A DNA stretch of 44,983 nt from Pseudomonadota bacterium (GCA_023426225.1 JAFABD010000193.1:1-44983); one strand, 5' to 3'; shown: positions 6,777-15,719, counted from the stretch's first letter. The notes: generated by a model from the letters alone, not told the origin. Numbers and translations: made by a program.

Positions 6777-7553
6777 TCAAAACACCGGCAGGTCGGGATC
6801 GGCGTCGCCCGCAGGCTTGTGGATGCCGCATTCGGTCTTTTGCCAGCCGCGCCAGCGCCCGGCGCGCGGATCCTCGCCGGGCTGAACCATCGAGGTGCAC
6901 GGCGCGCAGCCGATCGACGGATAGCCGCGATCGACCAGCGGATGCGGCGGCAGCGCGTGCGCGGCGAAATAGGTGTCGATGTCGGCGCGCGTCCAGTCGG
7001 CGAGCGGGTTGATCTTGAGCCGGTCGCCATCGGCCTCGAACCGGGCGAGCGCGGTGCGGGTGCGCGCCTGGAACGCCTTGCGACCGGTGATGCTGGCGTC
7101 GAAACCGGCGAGCCCCGCGGCCAGCGGCGCGACCTTGCGGATCGCGCAGCAGCCGTCAGGATCATAGGACCAGCGCAATGCATTCGCATCGCGCGCGGCG
7201 AGCGCAGCCGGGTCGGGGGCGATGACGCGCAGGTCGAGAAGCCCGAGCCGCGCGACCAGCGTATCGCGATACGCCAGCGTCTCGGCAAAATGGCGGCCGG
7301 TGTCGAGGAACAGCACCGGCACCGCGGGGTCGACGGCCGCGACAAGGTGAAGCAGCACCGCCGATTCGGCGCCGAAGGACGAGACCACCGCGACCTTGCC
7401 CGCCAATCCCTCCGCAAACAGCGTCGCGAGCATGTCCGGCGTGGCGATGCCGGCGAAGCGCGCCTCGAGCGCCGCCGCGCGGGCCACTGCGGCGGCGGCG
7501 GCGGTCGCGACGTCGATCCGGTCGCGCGACCGGGGCATGCCTGCGTCAGCCAT
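6777..7553 (-). CDS. cysH: Assimilatory adenylylsulfate (APS) reductase, CysH family
   Basis: CysH reduces activated sulfate to sulfite with thioredoxin or glutathione. The 258-residue product has SSFGAES (58-64) and LDTGRHFAET (83-92) for nucleotide binding. It carries two cysteine pairs, C135-C136 and C216-x-x-C219, that ligate the [4Fe-4S] cluster of the APS-using branch, and the catalytic ECGIH near 241-245. The cluster ligands indicate an APS rather than PAPS reductase; that is family knowledge, not tested here. Its ATG lies inside the end of the DUF934 gene (8-bp overlap). It closes the cobA-DUF2849-cysI-DUF934-cysH operon. Confidence 0.92.
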   Translation of the reverse strand: MADAGMPRSRDRIDVATAAAAAVARAAALEARFAGIATPDMLATLFAEGLAGKVAVVSSFGAESAVLLHLVAAVDPAVPVLFLDTGRHFAETLAYRDTLVARLGLLDLRVIAPDPAALAARDANALRWSYDPDGCCAIRKVAPLAAGLAGFDASITGRKAFQARTRTALARFEADGDRLKINPLADWTRADIDTYFAAHALPPHPLVDRGYPSIGCAPCTSMVQPGEDPRAGRWRGWQKTECGIHKPAGDADPDLPVF

Positions 7554-7971
7554 GCCGCAACCGCCACACCGGGGCCATGGCATCGGCCGCTGCCTGATAG
7601 GCGAAGGGGAAACGGTCGAGCGCCGCTTGCGCCGCCGCCGGGTCGATCGGCGTGTCGGGGGCGATGCTGTCGAACCCGCAGCGGCGCAGGGCGACGAGCT
7701 GATCGAGCAGCACGTCCCCTTGCGCGCGCAGTTCGCCCACATAGCCCGCCTCGCGCAGGATACGTGCCGAGGAGAAGCCGCGTCCGTCGCGGAAGCGCGG
7801 GAAGCTGATCTCGACCAGCGCGATCCGGTCGAGATGGGGAATGAGCACACGAACATCCTCGCCCGCTTCGACGCGCACCGCGGTTGCGTTTGACTGGCCG
7901 AGAAACGCATCGAGCGTCACCGCCGGCTCGTCATGTGCCGCGTCGGTGCGGAAGCGCAGGGCATCAGCCAT
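7546..7971 (-). CDS. DUF934 family protein of the sulfite-reduction operon
   Basis: The 141-residue protein matches DUF934, a family found almost always beside sulfite reductase in proteobacteria and thought to help that step; no activity is established. Visible family segments are IPHLDRIALVEISFPRFRDGRGFSSA split around residues 44-69, LREAGYVGELRAQGDVL and QLVALRRCGFDSI. There is no signal or membrane segment. It overlaps cysI by 8 bp at its start and cysH by 8 bp at its end, so the three are translated together. Confidence 0.9.
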   Translation of the reverse strand: MADALRFRTDAAHDEPAVTLDAFLGQSNATAVRVEAGEDVRVLIPHLDRIALVEISFPRFRDGRGFSSARILREAGYVGELRAQGDVLLDQLVALRRCGFDSIAPDTPIDPAAAQAALDRFPFAYQAAADAMAPVWRLRHG

Positions 7972-9595
7972 AGATCGCCTCCTTGAACGGCTCCATTCCG
8001 ACGCGGCGATAGGTATCGAGAAAGCGTTCGCCGGGCGCGCGGCGCCGAAGGTAGAGTTCCGTCGCGCGCTCGATCGCGTCGACCACGCCGTCCTCGTCGA
8101 AGCCGGGCCCGGTGATCTTGCCGAGGCTGACGTCCTCGGCCCCCGAGCCGCCGAGCAGCAACTGGTAGTTTTCGGTCCCCTTCCGGTCGACGCCCAGGAT
8201 GCCGATGTGCCCGGCGTGATGATGGCCGCAGGCATTGATGCAGCCGCTGATCTTGAGCTTGAGCTCGCCCAGTTCGCGTTGCCGCCCCCGGTCGGCGAAA
8301 CGCGCGGCGATCTTTTGCGCGAGCGGGATCGAGCGCGCGTTGGCCAGCGCGCAATAATCGAGGCCGGGGCAGGCGATGATGTCGGTGATGAGGTCGAGAT
8401 TGGCCTCAGCCAGCCCGACCTCGCGCAAGCTTTGCCACAGCGCGAAGAGTGCGTCCTGGCGGACATGCGGCAGCACGATGTTCTGTGCATGGGTGACGCG
8501 GAGTTCGCCGAAGCTGTGGCGTTCGGCGAGGTCGGCCATCGCGTCCATCTGCGCTGCGCTGGCATCCCCAGGGATGCCGCCGACGGGCTTGAGGCTGATC
8601 GTGACGATCGCGTAGCCCGGCTGACGATGCGCGTGGACGTTACGATCGAGCCATGCGGCGAAATCGGGATCGCTGCGATCGGGTTCGTGCGCGGCGGCGG
8701 GATCGAACGGCGGATCGGCGAAATGCGCGCGGATCCGGTCAAGCTCGGCGCGCGGCGGGTCGATGCCGAGCTTCTTCACCTCGGCAAACTCCGCCTCCAC
8801 CTCGCGCCGATACTGGTCGGCGCCAATTTCGTGGATGAGGATCTTGATCCGAGCCTTGTACAGATTGTCGCGCCGGCCATAGCGGTTGTAGACGCGCAGG
8901 CATGCCTCGAGATAGCTGATGAAGTCCTCATAGGGCACGAAATCGCGGATTTCGGGCGCAATCATCGGCGTGCGCCCCATGCCCCCGCCGACGAAGACGC
9001 GCGCTCCCAGGCGGCCGTCGCGCGCGACGATCTGGAGCCCGATGTCGTGCAGCCGCATCGCCGCGCGATCGGTTTCGCTGGCGATCACCGCGATCTTGAA
9101 CTTGCGCGGGAGGTAGGTGAATTCGGGGTGGAAGCTGCTCCACTGGCGCAGCAGCTCGGCCCAGGGGCGCGGATCGGTCACTTCGTCGGCCGCCGCACCC
9201 GCGAACTGGTCCGAACTGATGTTGCGGATGCAGTTGCCCGACGTCTGGATGGCATGCATCTGGGTCTGCGCGAGTTCGGCTAGGATGTCGGGCGTGTCGG
9301 CGAGCCGAATCCAGTTGAACTGGACATTCTGGCGCGTGGTGAAATGCGCATAGCCCCGATCATGCTCGCGCGCGATGCGGGCGAGCACGCGCATCTGGGC
9401 GGCGGCGAGCGTGCCATAGGGAATGGCCACGCGCAGCATATAGGCGTGAAGCTGGAGATAGAGACCGTTCATCAGCCGCAGCGGCTTGAACTGGTCCTCG
9501 GTCAACTGGCCCGAAAGGCGCCGTGCGACCTGATCGCGGAACTCGGCAACGCGGGCATCGACCATCGCCTGGTCATATTCGTCGTAAAGGTACAT
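7964..9595 (-). CDS. cysI: Nitrite/sulfite reductase hemoprotein, assimilatory sulfite reductase
   Basis: This siroheme [4Fe-4S] enzyme reduces sulfite to sulfide with six electrons. The 543-residue chain shows the two-fold repeated NIR/SIR architecture: TTRQNVQFNWIRL early, IQTSGNCIRNISSDQFAG (about 115-132), then the cluster ligands CPGLDYC (about 406-412) and CINACGHH (about 450-457), i.e. Cx5C and Cx3C. No flavoprotein (cysJ) is adjacent, suggesting ferredoxin or another donor. The siroheme-making cobA is upstream in the same operon and APS reductase downstream, which argues for sulfite rather than nitrite as substrate. The start is MYLYDEYDQAM with AGGGG upstream. Confidence 0.92.
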   Translation of the reverse strand: MYLYDEYDQAMVDARVAEFRDQVARRLSGQLTEDQFKPLRLMNGLYLQLHAYMLRVAIPYGTLAAAQMRVLARIAREHDRGYAHFTTRQNVQFNWIRLADTPDILAELAQTQMHAIQTSGNCIRNISSDQFAGAAADEVTDPRPWAELLRQWSSFHPEFTYLPRKFKIAVIASETDRAAMRLHDIGLQIVARDGRLGARVFVGGGMGRTPMIAPEIRDFVPYEDFISYLEACLRVYNRYGRRDNLYKARIKILIHEIGADQYRREVEAEFAEVKKLGIDPPRAELDRIRAHFADPPFDPAAAHEPDRSDPDFAAWLDRNVHAHRQPGYAIVTISLKPVGGIPGDASAAQMDAMADLAERHSFGELRVTHAQNIVLPHVRQDALFALWQSLREVGLAEANLDLITDIIACPGLDYCALANARSIPLAQKIAARFADRGRQRELGELKLKISGCINACGHHHAGHIGILGVDRKGTENYQLLLGGSGAEDVSLGKITGPGFDEDGVVDAIERATELYLRRRAPGERFLDTYRRVGMEPFKEAIYG

Positions 9596-9673
9596 CGAGC
9601 GGCCCCTAGTGCGAGTTGATGCCGAGGCGCGGCGCGGCGGGTGAAGCGGTGCGGGACATCCGCCCGGCGCCGT

Positions 9674-9970
9674 TCATATCACCCAGCTCCCCGCCGCCGG
9701 GTCGGTCGGTGCGAGCGCAAGATCCGGGCGGACGGTGGGGCCGGTCGCGCGGATGCGATCCTTGATATGCGCCGGGCGCGGCCCATCGGGAGTCGCGCTG
9801 GCATCGATCACCACCGCGCCGACGACGCGCTGCGCCGCCTCCTCGATCCGCGCGAGCGCCTCGCCCCGCTCACCGACGTCCGCGGCATCGGCAATGGCGG
9901 GCGACCAGCCTTCGCCCGTCCACCACGTCACTGCGCCGGTGAGCAGATCGTTGCCGGTAAGCAGCCTCAC
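9674..9970 (-). CDS. DUF2849 family protein
   Basis: This 98-residue protein matches DUF2849, an uncharacterised alphaproteobacterial family tied to sulfite reductase operons. It opens MRLLTGNDLLTGAVTWWTG, and GWSPAIADAADV is typical. The start is a GTG at 9970 whose last two bases overlap the cobA stop (GTGA), so it is coupled to cobA. A 78-bp gap separates it from cysI. No membrane segment is evident. Its small size and fixed position between siroheme methyltransferase and sulfite reductase suggest an accessory role, for example in siroheme handling, but this is speculation. Confidence 0.87.
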   Translation of the reverse strand: MRLLTGNDLLTGAVTWWTGEGWSPAIADAADVGERGEALARIEEAAQRVVGAVVIDASATPDGPRPAHIKDRIRATGPTVRPDLALAPTDPAAGSWVI

Positions 9971-10752
9971 GCCATCGCCTCCGCGGCGCGGGCCCAGCGG
10001 CCGAGCTTGTCCTCGGCGTCGGCGAGTTGCACGACCTCGCCGACCACGATGATCGCCGGACTGCCGACGCCTTCGCGGGCAACCATCGCCCCCAGGTCGG
10101 CAAGCAGCGTGCGGAGCGCACGGCGACCGTCAAGCGTGCCGCGTTCGAGTACGGCGACGGGCATGTCGGGGGCGACGCCGTCGGCCATCAGCTTGTCGGC
10201 GATCGCGGCTGCCGTGGCCACGCCCATATAGATGACCAGCGTCCGGCCGCGACCGGCGAGCCCGGACCAGTCCTGATCGCTGAGCCCCTTGCACTGGCCG
10301 GCGACGAAGCTGACCGCGCTTGACCAGTCGCGATGGGTGAGCGGCAGCATCGCTTCGGCGGCACAGCCGAGCGCGGCGGAAACCCCGGGGATCACCTCGA
10401 CCGGAAGGCCGGCGGCGCGCACCGCCTCGACCTCTTCCCCGCCGCGGCCGAAGATGAACGGATCGCCTCCCTTGAGCCGGACGACGATCGCGCCGGTGCG
10501 GACATGCGCGACGATCAGCGCATTGATCGCGCTTTGCGGAAGCGTATGGCGCGCGCGCTGCTTCGCGACCGAGATGCGGTGGGCCTGGGGCGCCAGATCG
10601 AGCACGCGGGGGTCGACGAGCCCGTCATGGACGACGACGTCGGCGATGCGCAACGCCTCGACTGCGCGGACGGTGAGCAGGCCCGGGTCGCCGGGGCCGG
10701 CCCCGACGAGGATCACGCGACCGCGCGATGTGGGATCCAGTAAGCTTGCCAT
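9967..10752 (-). CDS. cobA: Uroporphyrinogen-III C-methyltransferase (SUMT)
   Basis: SUMT methylates uroporphyrinogen III at C2 and C7 with SAM, giving precorrin-2, the precursor of siroheme and cobalamin. The protein (261 residues from ATG 10752; an alternative start at 10779 adds nine) has the tetrapyrrole methylase motifs GRVILVGAGPGDPGLLTVRA near the N-terminus and VVRLKGGDPFIFGRGGEE around residue 90, followed by VIPGVSAALG. Only the methylase domain is present, without the dehydrogenase/chelatase part of CysG. Placement at the head of the cys operon indicates it supplies siroheme for CysI. Confidence 0.93.
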   Translation of the reverse strand: MASLLDPTSRGRVILVGAGPGDPGLLTVRAVEALRIADVVVHDGLVDPRVLDLAPQAHRISVAKQRARHTLPQSAINALIVAHVRTGAIVVRLKGGDPFIFGRGGEEVEAVRAAGLPVEVIPGVSAALGCAAEAMLPLTHRDWSSAVSFVAGQCKGLSDQDWSGLAGRGRTLVIYMGVATAAAIADKLMADGVAPDMPVAVLERGTLDGRRALRTLLADLGAMVAREGVGSPAIIVVGEVVQLADAEDKLGRWARAAEAMA

Positions 10753-10853
10753 GGCCCGGACATGCGGGCTGGCGGGCATTGCGACAACCGACGGATGCTT
10801 GGGGGCGGGGAAGTCCAGCTATAGCCTTGCGCGGCGATGGGAATTGGCGGCGA

Positions 10854-11585
10854 TCAGTCGCCATCCCCGGCGATCGCGACGGCCCCCCATAAGGCGTTCT
10901 GGAACAGGTTGAGCAGATCGAGGAACAGCACGAGCGCGCCGAGGATTTGCAGCCGGATCAGCGGTTGCCGCCCGGCATGGGCGAAATAGGCGCGTTTGAG
11001 ACAGCCGAGATGGACGATCGTGACCAATCCGAACCCGCCCATCGCGATGGCCGCAAGCGCGATCTGGTTCGTCCCGGCATGCAGGCCGGCCCACAGCATT
11101 AGGCCGACCAGCGAAGCGAGGGGCGTGCCGATCAGAAAGACGCCGAGCCGCGACAACGGCAGCGGGATGAGCCGCGAGACAAGGCCAAGCCCCGCGAAAA
11201 GCGACGCCGTCGAGAACAGCGCCAGTTCGACCGCGCGCGCGCCGAAACCGGCGAAGATCGCCGCAAGGCCCAGTCCGAACAGCAGCGACTGGAGCGCAAA
11301 GGCGAGCAACAGCGTGCGACTGGGCATCCGGTTGAAGAGGCCCGCGAACGGAATCGTGGTGAGGAAGGGCAGGACGGCGACGATCCATCGCACGGTGCTG
11401 CCCGTCAGCCAATCGTGCAGGCGCGGTGTCTAGGTAATGGCCAGCGCGGCGAGTGCGGCAAGTGTGAAGCCGAGCGCGAGCGCCCGAAACACACCGAACA
11501 GGAAGCGACGATAACCGTTGCGGGCGCGCAGATCGGCCGCCGGGGCCGGGAAGGACAGGGTGCCGGACGCGCCCGCACGGTTCAT
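10854..11585 (-). pseudogene. BAX-inhibitor-1 (YccA-like) paralog interrupted by an in-frame TAG
   Basis: From ATG 11585 the frame reads MNRAGASGTLSFPAPAADL and continues with RRFLFGVFRALALGFTLA, matching the N-terminus of the neighbouring BI-1 protein. After 51 codons a TAG (11432-11430) interrupts it, and the same frame resumes with TPRLHDWLTGSTVRWIVAV through the remaining membrane segments to LQILGALVLFLDLLNLFQNALWG. The whole frame is 243 residues plus the TAG, near the 238 of the intact paralog. The ATG is three bases after the yccA stop, with GAGGAATAA as ribosome site. A GTG at 11393 could restart translation of a 179-residue remnant. It may be a true pseudogene or a single-base sequence error. 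Confidence 0.75.
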
Positions 11586-11588
11586 CGC

Positions 11589-12305
11589 TTATTCCTCTTG
11601 CTGGCCCAGCAGCCCGAGCAGCAGCTGGAACAGATTGATCAGATTCAGATACAGGCTGAGAGCCCCCATCACCTGAAGCTTATCGATCGCCTGCGTGCCG
11701 GCATAGGCGAGATACTCGCTTTTCAGCCGCTGCGTGTCCCATGCGGTGAGACCGGCGAAGACCACGACGCCCGCGATCGAGAGCAGCGTCTGAAGCATCG
11801 ACGAACCGATCAGCAGGTTGACCAGGCTGACGCCGATTACGACCAGCAGGCCGATCATCAGGAAATTGCCCATCCGGCTGAGGTCGCGTCCGGTGGTATA
11901 ACCCCACAGGCTCAACCCCGCGAACATCGCGGCGGCCGCGAAGAACGCCATGGCGATGCTGGTGCCGGTGAAGACCAGAAAGATGCTCGCCATCGACACG
12001 CCCATCACGCCGGCAAAGGCAAAGAACGCCATGCGCGCACCGGCAGCCGTCATGCGGTCGACACGGAACGTGAAGAAGAAGATGAAGGCTAGCGGCGCGA
12101 GCATCGCCACCCATTTGAGCGGCGTACCGAAGATCAGCGCGGTCAGCGCGGGCACGCTGGCAACGCCGGCGGCCACCAGCCCGGTGACGGCGAGGCCGAT
12201 GCCCATGTTGCGATAGACGCCGAGCAGGTAGCGGCGCAGACCCGCGTCGAAACGCGCCTGGGCCGCGCCGGCGGCGCCGCGGTTGAACTGCGAAAGCGAA
12301 TCCAT
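11589..12305 (-). CDS. yccA: BAX inhibitor-1/YccA family membrane protein
   Basis: BI-1 family proteins are seven-helix inner-membrane proteins; E. coli YccA modulates the FtsH protease, and other members leak calcium. The 238-residue protein begins with a soluble stretch (MDSLSQFNRGAAGAA), then about seven hydrophobic segments from residue 35 on. The conserved VFAGLTAWDTQRLKSEYL near 185-203 and the C-terminal LQVMGALSLYLNLINLFQ are the family signature. GGAGT precedes the ATG. It lies 12 bp downstream of a DUF465 gene and is followed immediately by its interrupted paralog, so the three form one transcription unit. Confidence 0.93.
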   Translation of the reverse strand: MDSLSQFNRGAAGAAQARFDAGLRRYLLGVYRNMGIGLAVTGLVAAGVASVPALTALIFGTPLKWVAMLAPLAFIFFFTFRVDRMTAAGARMAFFAFAGVMGVSMASIFLVFTGTSIAMAFFAAAAMFAGLSLWGYTTGRDLSRMGNFLMIGLLVVIGVSLVNLLIGSSMLQTLLSIAGVVVFAGLTAWDTQRLKSEYLAYAGTQAIDKLQVMGALSLYLNLINLFQLLLGLLGQQEE

Positions 12306-12317
12306 GGAATACTCCGT

Positions 12318-12533
12318 TCAGGCCTTGGGCATGGTGCGTAACGCGGTGCGCGCCAAGCGTCGCATCTCACCCGCGTCCGGAACGCGGCGGAAAAGCCGGT
12401 CCTTGATCGCGAGCCGCCGTTTCTTCAACTGGCGCAGCCGCAGCGCGTCGGGGACGGCGCGGGCCAGTTCGGCGCGAATCTCGCGGTTGAGGGTGCGGTG
12501 CGCGGCGATCAGCCGCAGAATGAAGTCACGCAT
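12318..12533 (-). CDS. DUF465 (YdcH-like) small protein
   Basis: The 71-residue product fits the DUF465/YdcH family of short helical proteins of unknown function. The sequence is almost wholly alpha-helical in composition and strongly basic: MRDFILRLIAAHRTLNREI, then ALRLRQLKKRRLAIKDRLFR, the usual paired-helix pattern with a K/R-rich LKKxRLxxKD core. GGAG upstream of ATG 12533 sets the start. It is 12 bp from yccA. No function can be assigned. Confidence 0.85.
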   Translation of the reverse strand: MRDFILRLIAAHRTLNREIRAELARAVPDALRLRQLKKRRLAIKDRLFRRVPDAGEMRRLARTALRTMPKA

Positions 12534-12732
12534 GTGCCACTCCAAATCGATGGTTGCATCGATCGAGAAGCCCGGCGGTGGAAGGAGAGCCTGGAAACGG
12601 CCACCGAACTGCACCGAGCTTGCTCGATGCGGTCCGACATCACGGGGCTTCGCCAAGAAGCCGCCGCCAGAGGGGCCCGGTCCCGCCTGATCAATCTAGG
12701 CGGAGCCTATCCCGGGTTCAAGAGGGCGTGCG

Positions 12733-12769
12733 CAACGCGGGCGCGCGATCGTGGCGCCCGCCCGCGTTG
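12733..12769 (-). terminator. GC-rich terminator-like hairpin after astD
   Basis: CAACGCGGGCG (12733-12743) pairs perfectly with CGCCCGCGTTG (12759-12769), 11 bp, with further CGC/GCG pairing in the loop. It starts 12 bases after the astD stop on the minus strand. There is no T-run, so termination is plausible but unproven. Confidence 0.45.
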
Positions 12770-12781
12770 ACGTTCCGATCG

Positions 12782-14197
12782 TCAGGCGTCGCGGAGCCCG
12801 ATGCCGATCGCGGCGCGCGCCTGTTCCGATTCGGACGAGACGACCGGATAGGCGCAATAGTCGGCGGCATAATAGGCGCTGGGCCGATGGTTGCCCGACC
12901 AGCCCACGCCGCCGAACGGTGCGGCCGACGAGGCGCCGTTGGTGGGCTTGTTCCAGTTGACGATACCGGCGCGGATATTGGCCCAGAACTGATCGTAGAG
13001 ATGCGGATTCTGGCTGACGAGGCTCGCCGACAGGCCGTAGCGGGTGTTGTTCGCCTCGGCGATCGCAGCTTCGAAACTGTCGGTGCGGATCACCTGAAGG
13101 ATCGGGCCGAACAACTCGACATCGGGCTTCTCGCTTGCCTCTGTCATGTCGAGGATGCCCGGCGTCAGGAACGGCCGCCCTTCGATCGGGCGCGCCATGT
13201 GGCGCAGCGGCCGGCCACCGCGCGTGAGCAGCGCGACGAAGCTTTCGGTAAGCATGTCCGCCGTGTCGTTGTCGATCACCGGCCCCATGAAGGGCGCGGG
13301 ATCGGCATGCGGTTCGCCGACGATCAGTCGATCGGCAAGGCGGATCAGTTCGGCCATCAACGGCTCGAACAGCTTTTCCTCGACGATCAGCCGCCGGGCC
13401 GCCGTGCAGCGCTGGCCGGCGGTGGTGAAGGCCGACTGCACCACAAGGACGGCGGCCGAATAGAGATCGGGCGTGTCCCAGACGATGATGGGATTGTTGC
13501 CGCCCATTTCGAGCGCCAGGATCTTTTCGGGGCGGGTCGCGAACTGTCGGTTGAGCGCGATGCCCGTGTTCGCGGAACCCGTAAACAGCAGGCCGTCGAT
13601 GTCCGGATGGCCGGCAAGCGCCTTGCCCTGATCCGGGCCGCCGATCAGCAGGCGCACGCACCCCTCCGGAATCCCGGCGGCGTGGTAGCATTCGACGAGG
13701 AAGGCGCCCGAAGCGGGTGTCTTTTCCGACGGCTTGAACACCACCGCGTTGCCGGCGAGCAGCGCGGGAACGATGTGGCCGTTGGGAAGATGGACTGGGA
13801 AGTTATACGGCCCCAGCACGGCCAGAACGCCGTGCGGCTTGTGCCGCAGCGCGAGGCGCGTGTTCATCGGCGCCTCGATCCGGCGCTGGCCGGTGCGTTC
13901 GGAATAGGCGGTGACTGAAATATCGACCTTGGCGATCACCGATTCGACTTCGGTGCGTGCTTCCCACACCGGTTTGCCGGTTTCCCGGGCAAGCAGGTCG
14001 GTGAACACGTCCGCCTTTTGCCGCACGACATTGGCGAAGCGCCGCAGCGCCTCGATCCGATAGGCGAGCGGGCGGGCCGCCCATTCGGCCCAGCTCGCGC
14101 GGGCAGTGGCGACTTCGGCATCGGCATCGCCGATCGGGTGCCGCCACAGGACGGCGCCCGTGGCGGGTTCGGTCGAAATGATCTCTTGTGCGGGCAT
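12782..14197 (-). CDS. astD: N-succinylglutamate 5-semialdehyde dehydrogenase
   Basis: AstD oxidises succinylglutamate semialdehyde to succinylglutamate, the fourth step of the arginine succinyltransferase pathway. The 471-residue protein has the aldehyde dehydrogenase residues N132 (GPYNFP), E230 (LEMGGNNPIIV) and the nucleophile C264 (TTAGQRCTAARR). The GPYNFPVHLPNGHIVPALLA and LEMGGNNP forms are those of AstD rather than generic ALDHs. The start is ATG before PAQEIIST; no strong ribosome site is visible. Other ast genes are not in this window, so substrate assignment rests on sequence alone. selO lies 133 bp upstream on the same strand. Confidence 0.88.
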   Translation of the reverse strand: MPAQEIISTEPATGAVLWRHPIGDADAEVATARASWAEWAARPLAYRIEALRRFANVVRQKADVFTDLLARETGKPVWEARTEVESVIAKVDISVTAYSERTGQRRIEAPMNTRLALRHKPHGVLAVLGPYNFPVHLPNGHIVPALLAGNAVVFKPSEKTPASGAFLVECYHAAGIPEGCVRLLIGGPDQGKALAGHPDIDGLLFTGSANTGIALNRQFATRPEKILALEMGGNNPIIVWDTPDLYSAAVLVVQSAFTTAGQRCTAARRLIVEEKLFEPLMAELIRLADRLIVGEPHADPAPFMGPVIDNDTADMLTESFVALLTRGGRPLRHMARPIEGRPFLTPGILDMTEASEKPDVELFGPILQVIRTDSFEAAIAEANNTRYGLSASLVSQNPHLYDQFWANIRAGIVNWNKPTNGASSAAPFGGVGWSGNHRPSAYYAADYCAYPVVSSESEQARAAIGIGLRDA

Positions 14198-14330
14198 TAT
14201 CTTGTTTTCGGACTTCCCGGAGATTTTGAGGGGTCTTGCCCGAAACAGGGGGGGGATGCCAACCCCCGCCGCATTGCGAAACCGCAAGACCTGTCCCGCC
14301 CGCCGGGGCGGGCGGGGCGAGGGCGATGGC

Positions 14331-15719
14331 TCAAGCCAGTGCCTCACCCATGCGCCGGATCGCGGCGACCTTGGCGTGAAGAGGCTCCCAGTCGTCGGCA
14401 TCGGCGATGCGCGACCAGATCGCCTCGACCTCCTCGATCGGCATTCCGCAGGGCCGCGGGTCGGCCCAGTAGCGATGGTCGCGCTTGCGGCGGACGGCAT
14501 AGTCGCGCAGGCGCAGGCGTATTCCGTCGAACGGCTCGCCATAATGGCTGGGCAGGTTGCCGCCGAACCCCGCAAAGAAAAAGTCCTCGATCGCCGTTCC
14601 AGTGCGCGAAAGCGCGCCCTGAACCGCGCGCGCCAGGCCGATATCCGCCTCGCCGCCGTGGGGTTCGAGCCCGAGGCGCCATGCCACCGCCCGGCCGAAC
14701 GCCTGGTGAAAGGCATCGGCGAACCCTTCCATCGCGGCGATGAGCGCCTCCTGGTCGGCGATCAGGCGCAGGGCCACGGCCAGTTGCATGACATCCCAGT
14801 AGATCGCCTCGGGCTGGCGCCCGAAGGCATAGAGGCGGGCATGATCGAAATAGGCGGCCGTGAAATCCTCGTCCCAGCGCGGCGTGAAGCGCCAGGGGCC
14901 GTAATCGAAACTCTCGCCCGTGACGTTGATATTGTCGCTGTTGAGCACGCCATGGACGAAACCGGCAGCCATGAACTGGCCGGCCATCCGCGCGGTGGCG
15001 GCGACCACATGGGCAAGCAGCCGCGCGGGTGCTTCCGGATCGGCGGGCAGGCCTTCGTCGTCGGGCATCGCCGGTGCCGCCGGTTCGCCGAAATAATGGT
15101 GGAGGACATAGCGCGTGAGCCGGACCAGCCCGTCAGTGTCGTGGAAATAGGCGAGCCGCTGAAACGTGCCGATGCGGATATGGCTGTGGCTGAGCCGGAC
15201 CAGCACCGCCGAGCGCGTCGGCGAGGGCTCGTCGTTGCGCTGGAGCGATTCGCCGGTTTCGACCACCGAAAAGGTTCGTGAGGTTTCGACGCCGAGCGCC
15301 TCGAGCATCTCGCTCGCCAGAATCTCGCGTACCGCCCCTTTGAGCGTCAGGCGGCCGTCGCCGAAGCGGCTGTAGGGCGTCTGTCCCGATCCCTTGGTGC
15401 CGAGATCGAGCAGCCGGCCGCGCGTGTCGCGCAACTGCGCGAACAGGAAGCCGCGCCCGTCGCCGATCTCGGGGTTGTAAACGCGGAACTGGTGCCCGTG
15501 GTAACGCAGCGCGAGCGGCCGGGGCAGGCTTCCCGGCAGCGGATCGAAGCGCGCGAAATGGGCGAGCCATTGCGTGTCGTCGAGCGCTTCGAGCCCGACC
15601 TGTGCCGCCGCGCGATCGTTGCGGAATCGCAGGATCGTCCTCGGAAAGCGCGCCGGCTCGACCGGATCGTAAAAGCCGTCGCCGAGCGCGAGGATCGCCT
15701 GTTGCGGAGAAAACGCCAT
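14331..15719 (-). CDS. selO: Protein adenylyltransferase SelO (YdiU/UPF0061)
   Basis: SelO is a pseudokinase that transfers AMP from ATP to protein Ser, Thr or Tyr and acts in oxidative stress in other organisms. The 462-residue protein holds the family blocks: YHGHQFRVYNPEIGDGRG (about 88-105), the nucleotide-binding KGSGQTPYSRFGDGR (about 121-135), ILASEMLEALGVETSR, and the catalytic-loop-like HGVLNSDNINVTG followed by FDYGPW, the equivalent of the kinase HRD and DFG regions. The C-terminal Cys of selenoprotein forms is absent. ATG 15719 is 18 bp from the divergent hydrolase start, so both promoters overlap the opposite gene. Confidence 0.92.
   Translation of the reverse strand: MAFSPQQAILALGDGFYDPVEPARFPRTILRFRNDRAAAQVGLEALDDTQWLAHFARFDPLPGSLPRPLALRYHGHQFRVYNPEIGDGRGFLFAQLRDTRGRLLDLGTKGSGQTPYSRFGDGRLTLKGAVREILASEMLEALGVETSRTFSVVETGESLQRNDEPSPTRSAVLVRLSHSHIRIGTFQRLAYFHDTDGLVRLTRYVLHHYFGEPAAPAMPDDEGLPADPEAPARLLAHVVAATARMAGQFMAAGFVHGVLNSDNINVTGESFDYGPWRFTPRWDEDFTAAYFDHARLYAFGRQPEAIYWDVMQLAVALRLIADQEALIAAMEGFADAFHQAFGRAVAWRLGLEPHGGEADIGLARAVQGALSRTGTAIEDFFFAGFGGNLPSHYGEPFDGIRLRLRDYAVRRKRDHRYWADPRPCGMPIEEVEAIWSRIADADDWEPLHAKVAAIRRMGEALA

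Noticed and set aside
10854..11585. Genetic-code reassignment of TAG in the BI-1 paralog
   Set aside because: No other in-frame TAG is seen in the window; maoC itself appears to end in TAG, so TAG works as a stop here.
14296..14315. CCGCCCGCC/GGCGGGCGG stem between selO and astD as a terminator
   Set aside because: The loop would be only two bases, there is no T-run, and such stems arise easily in this base composition.
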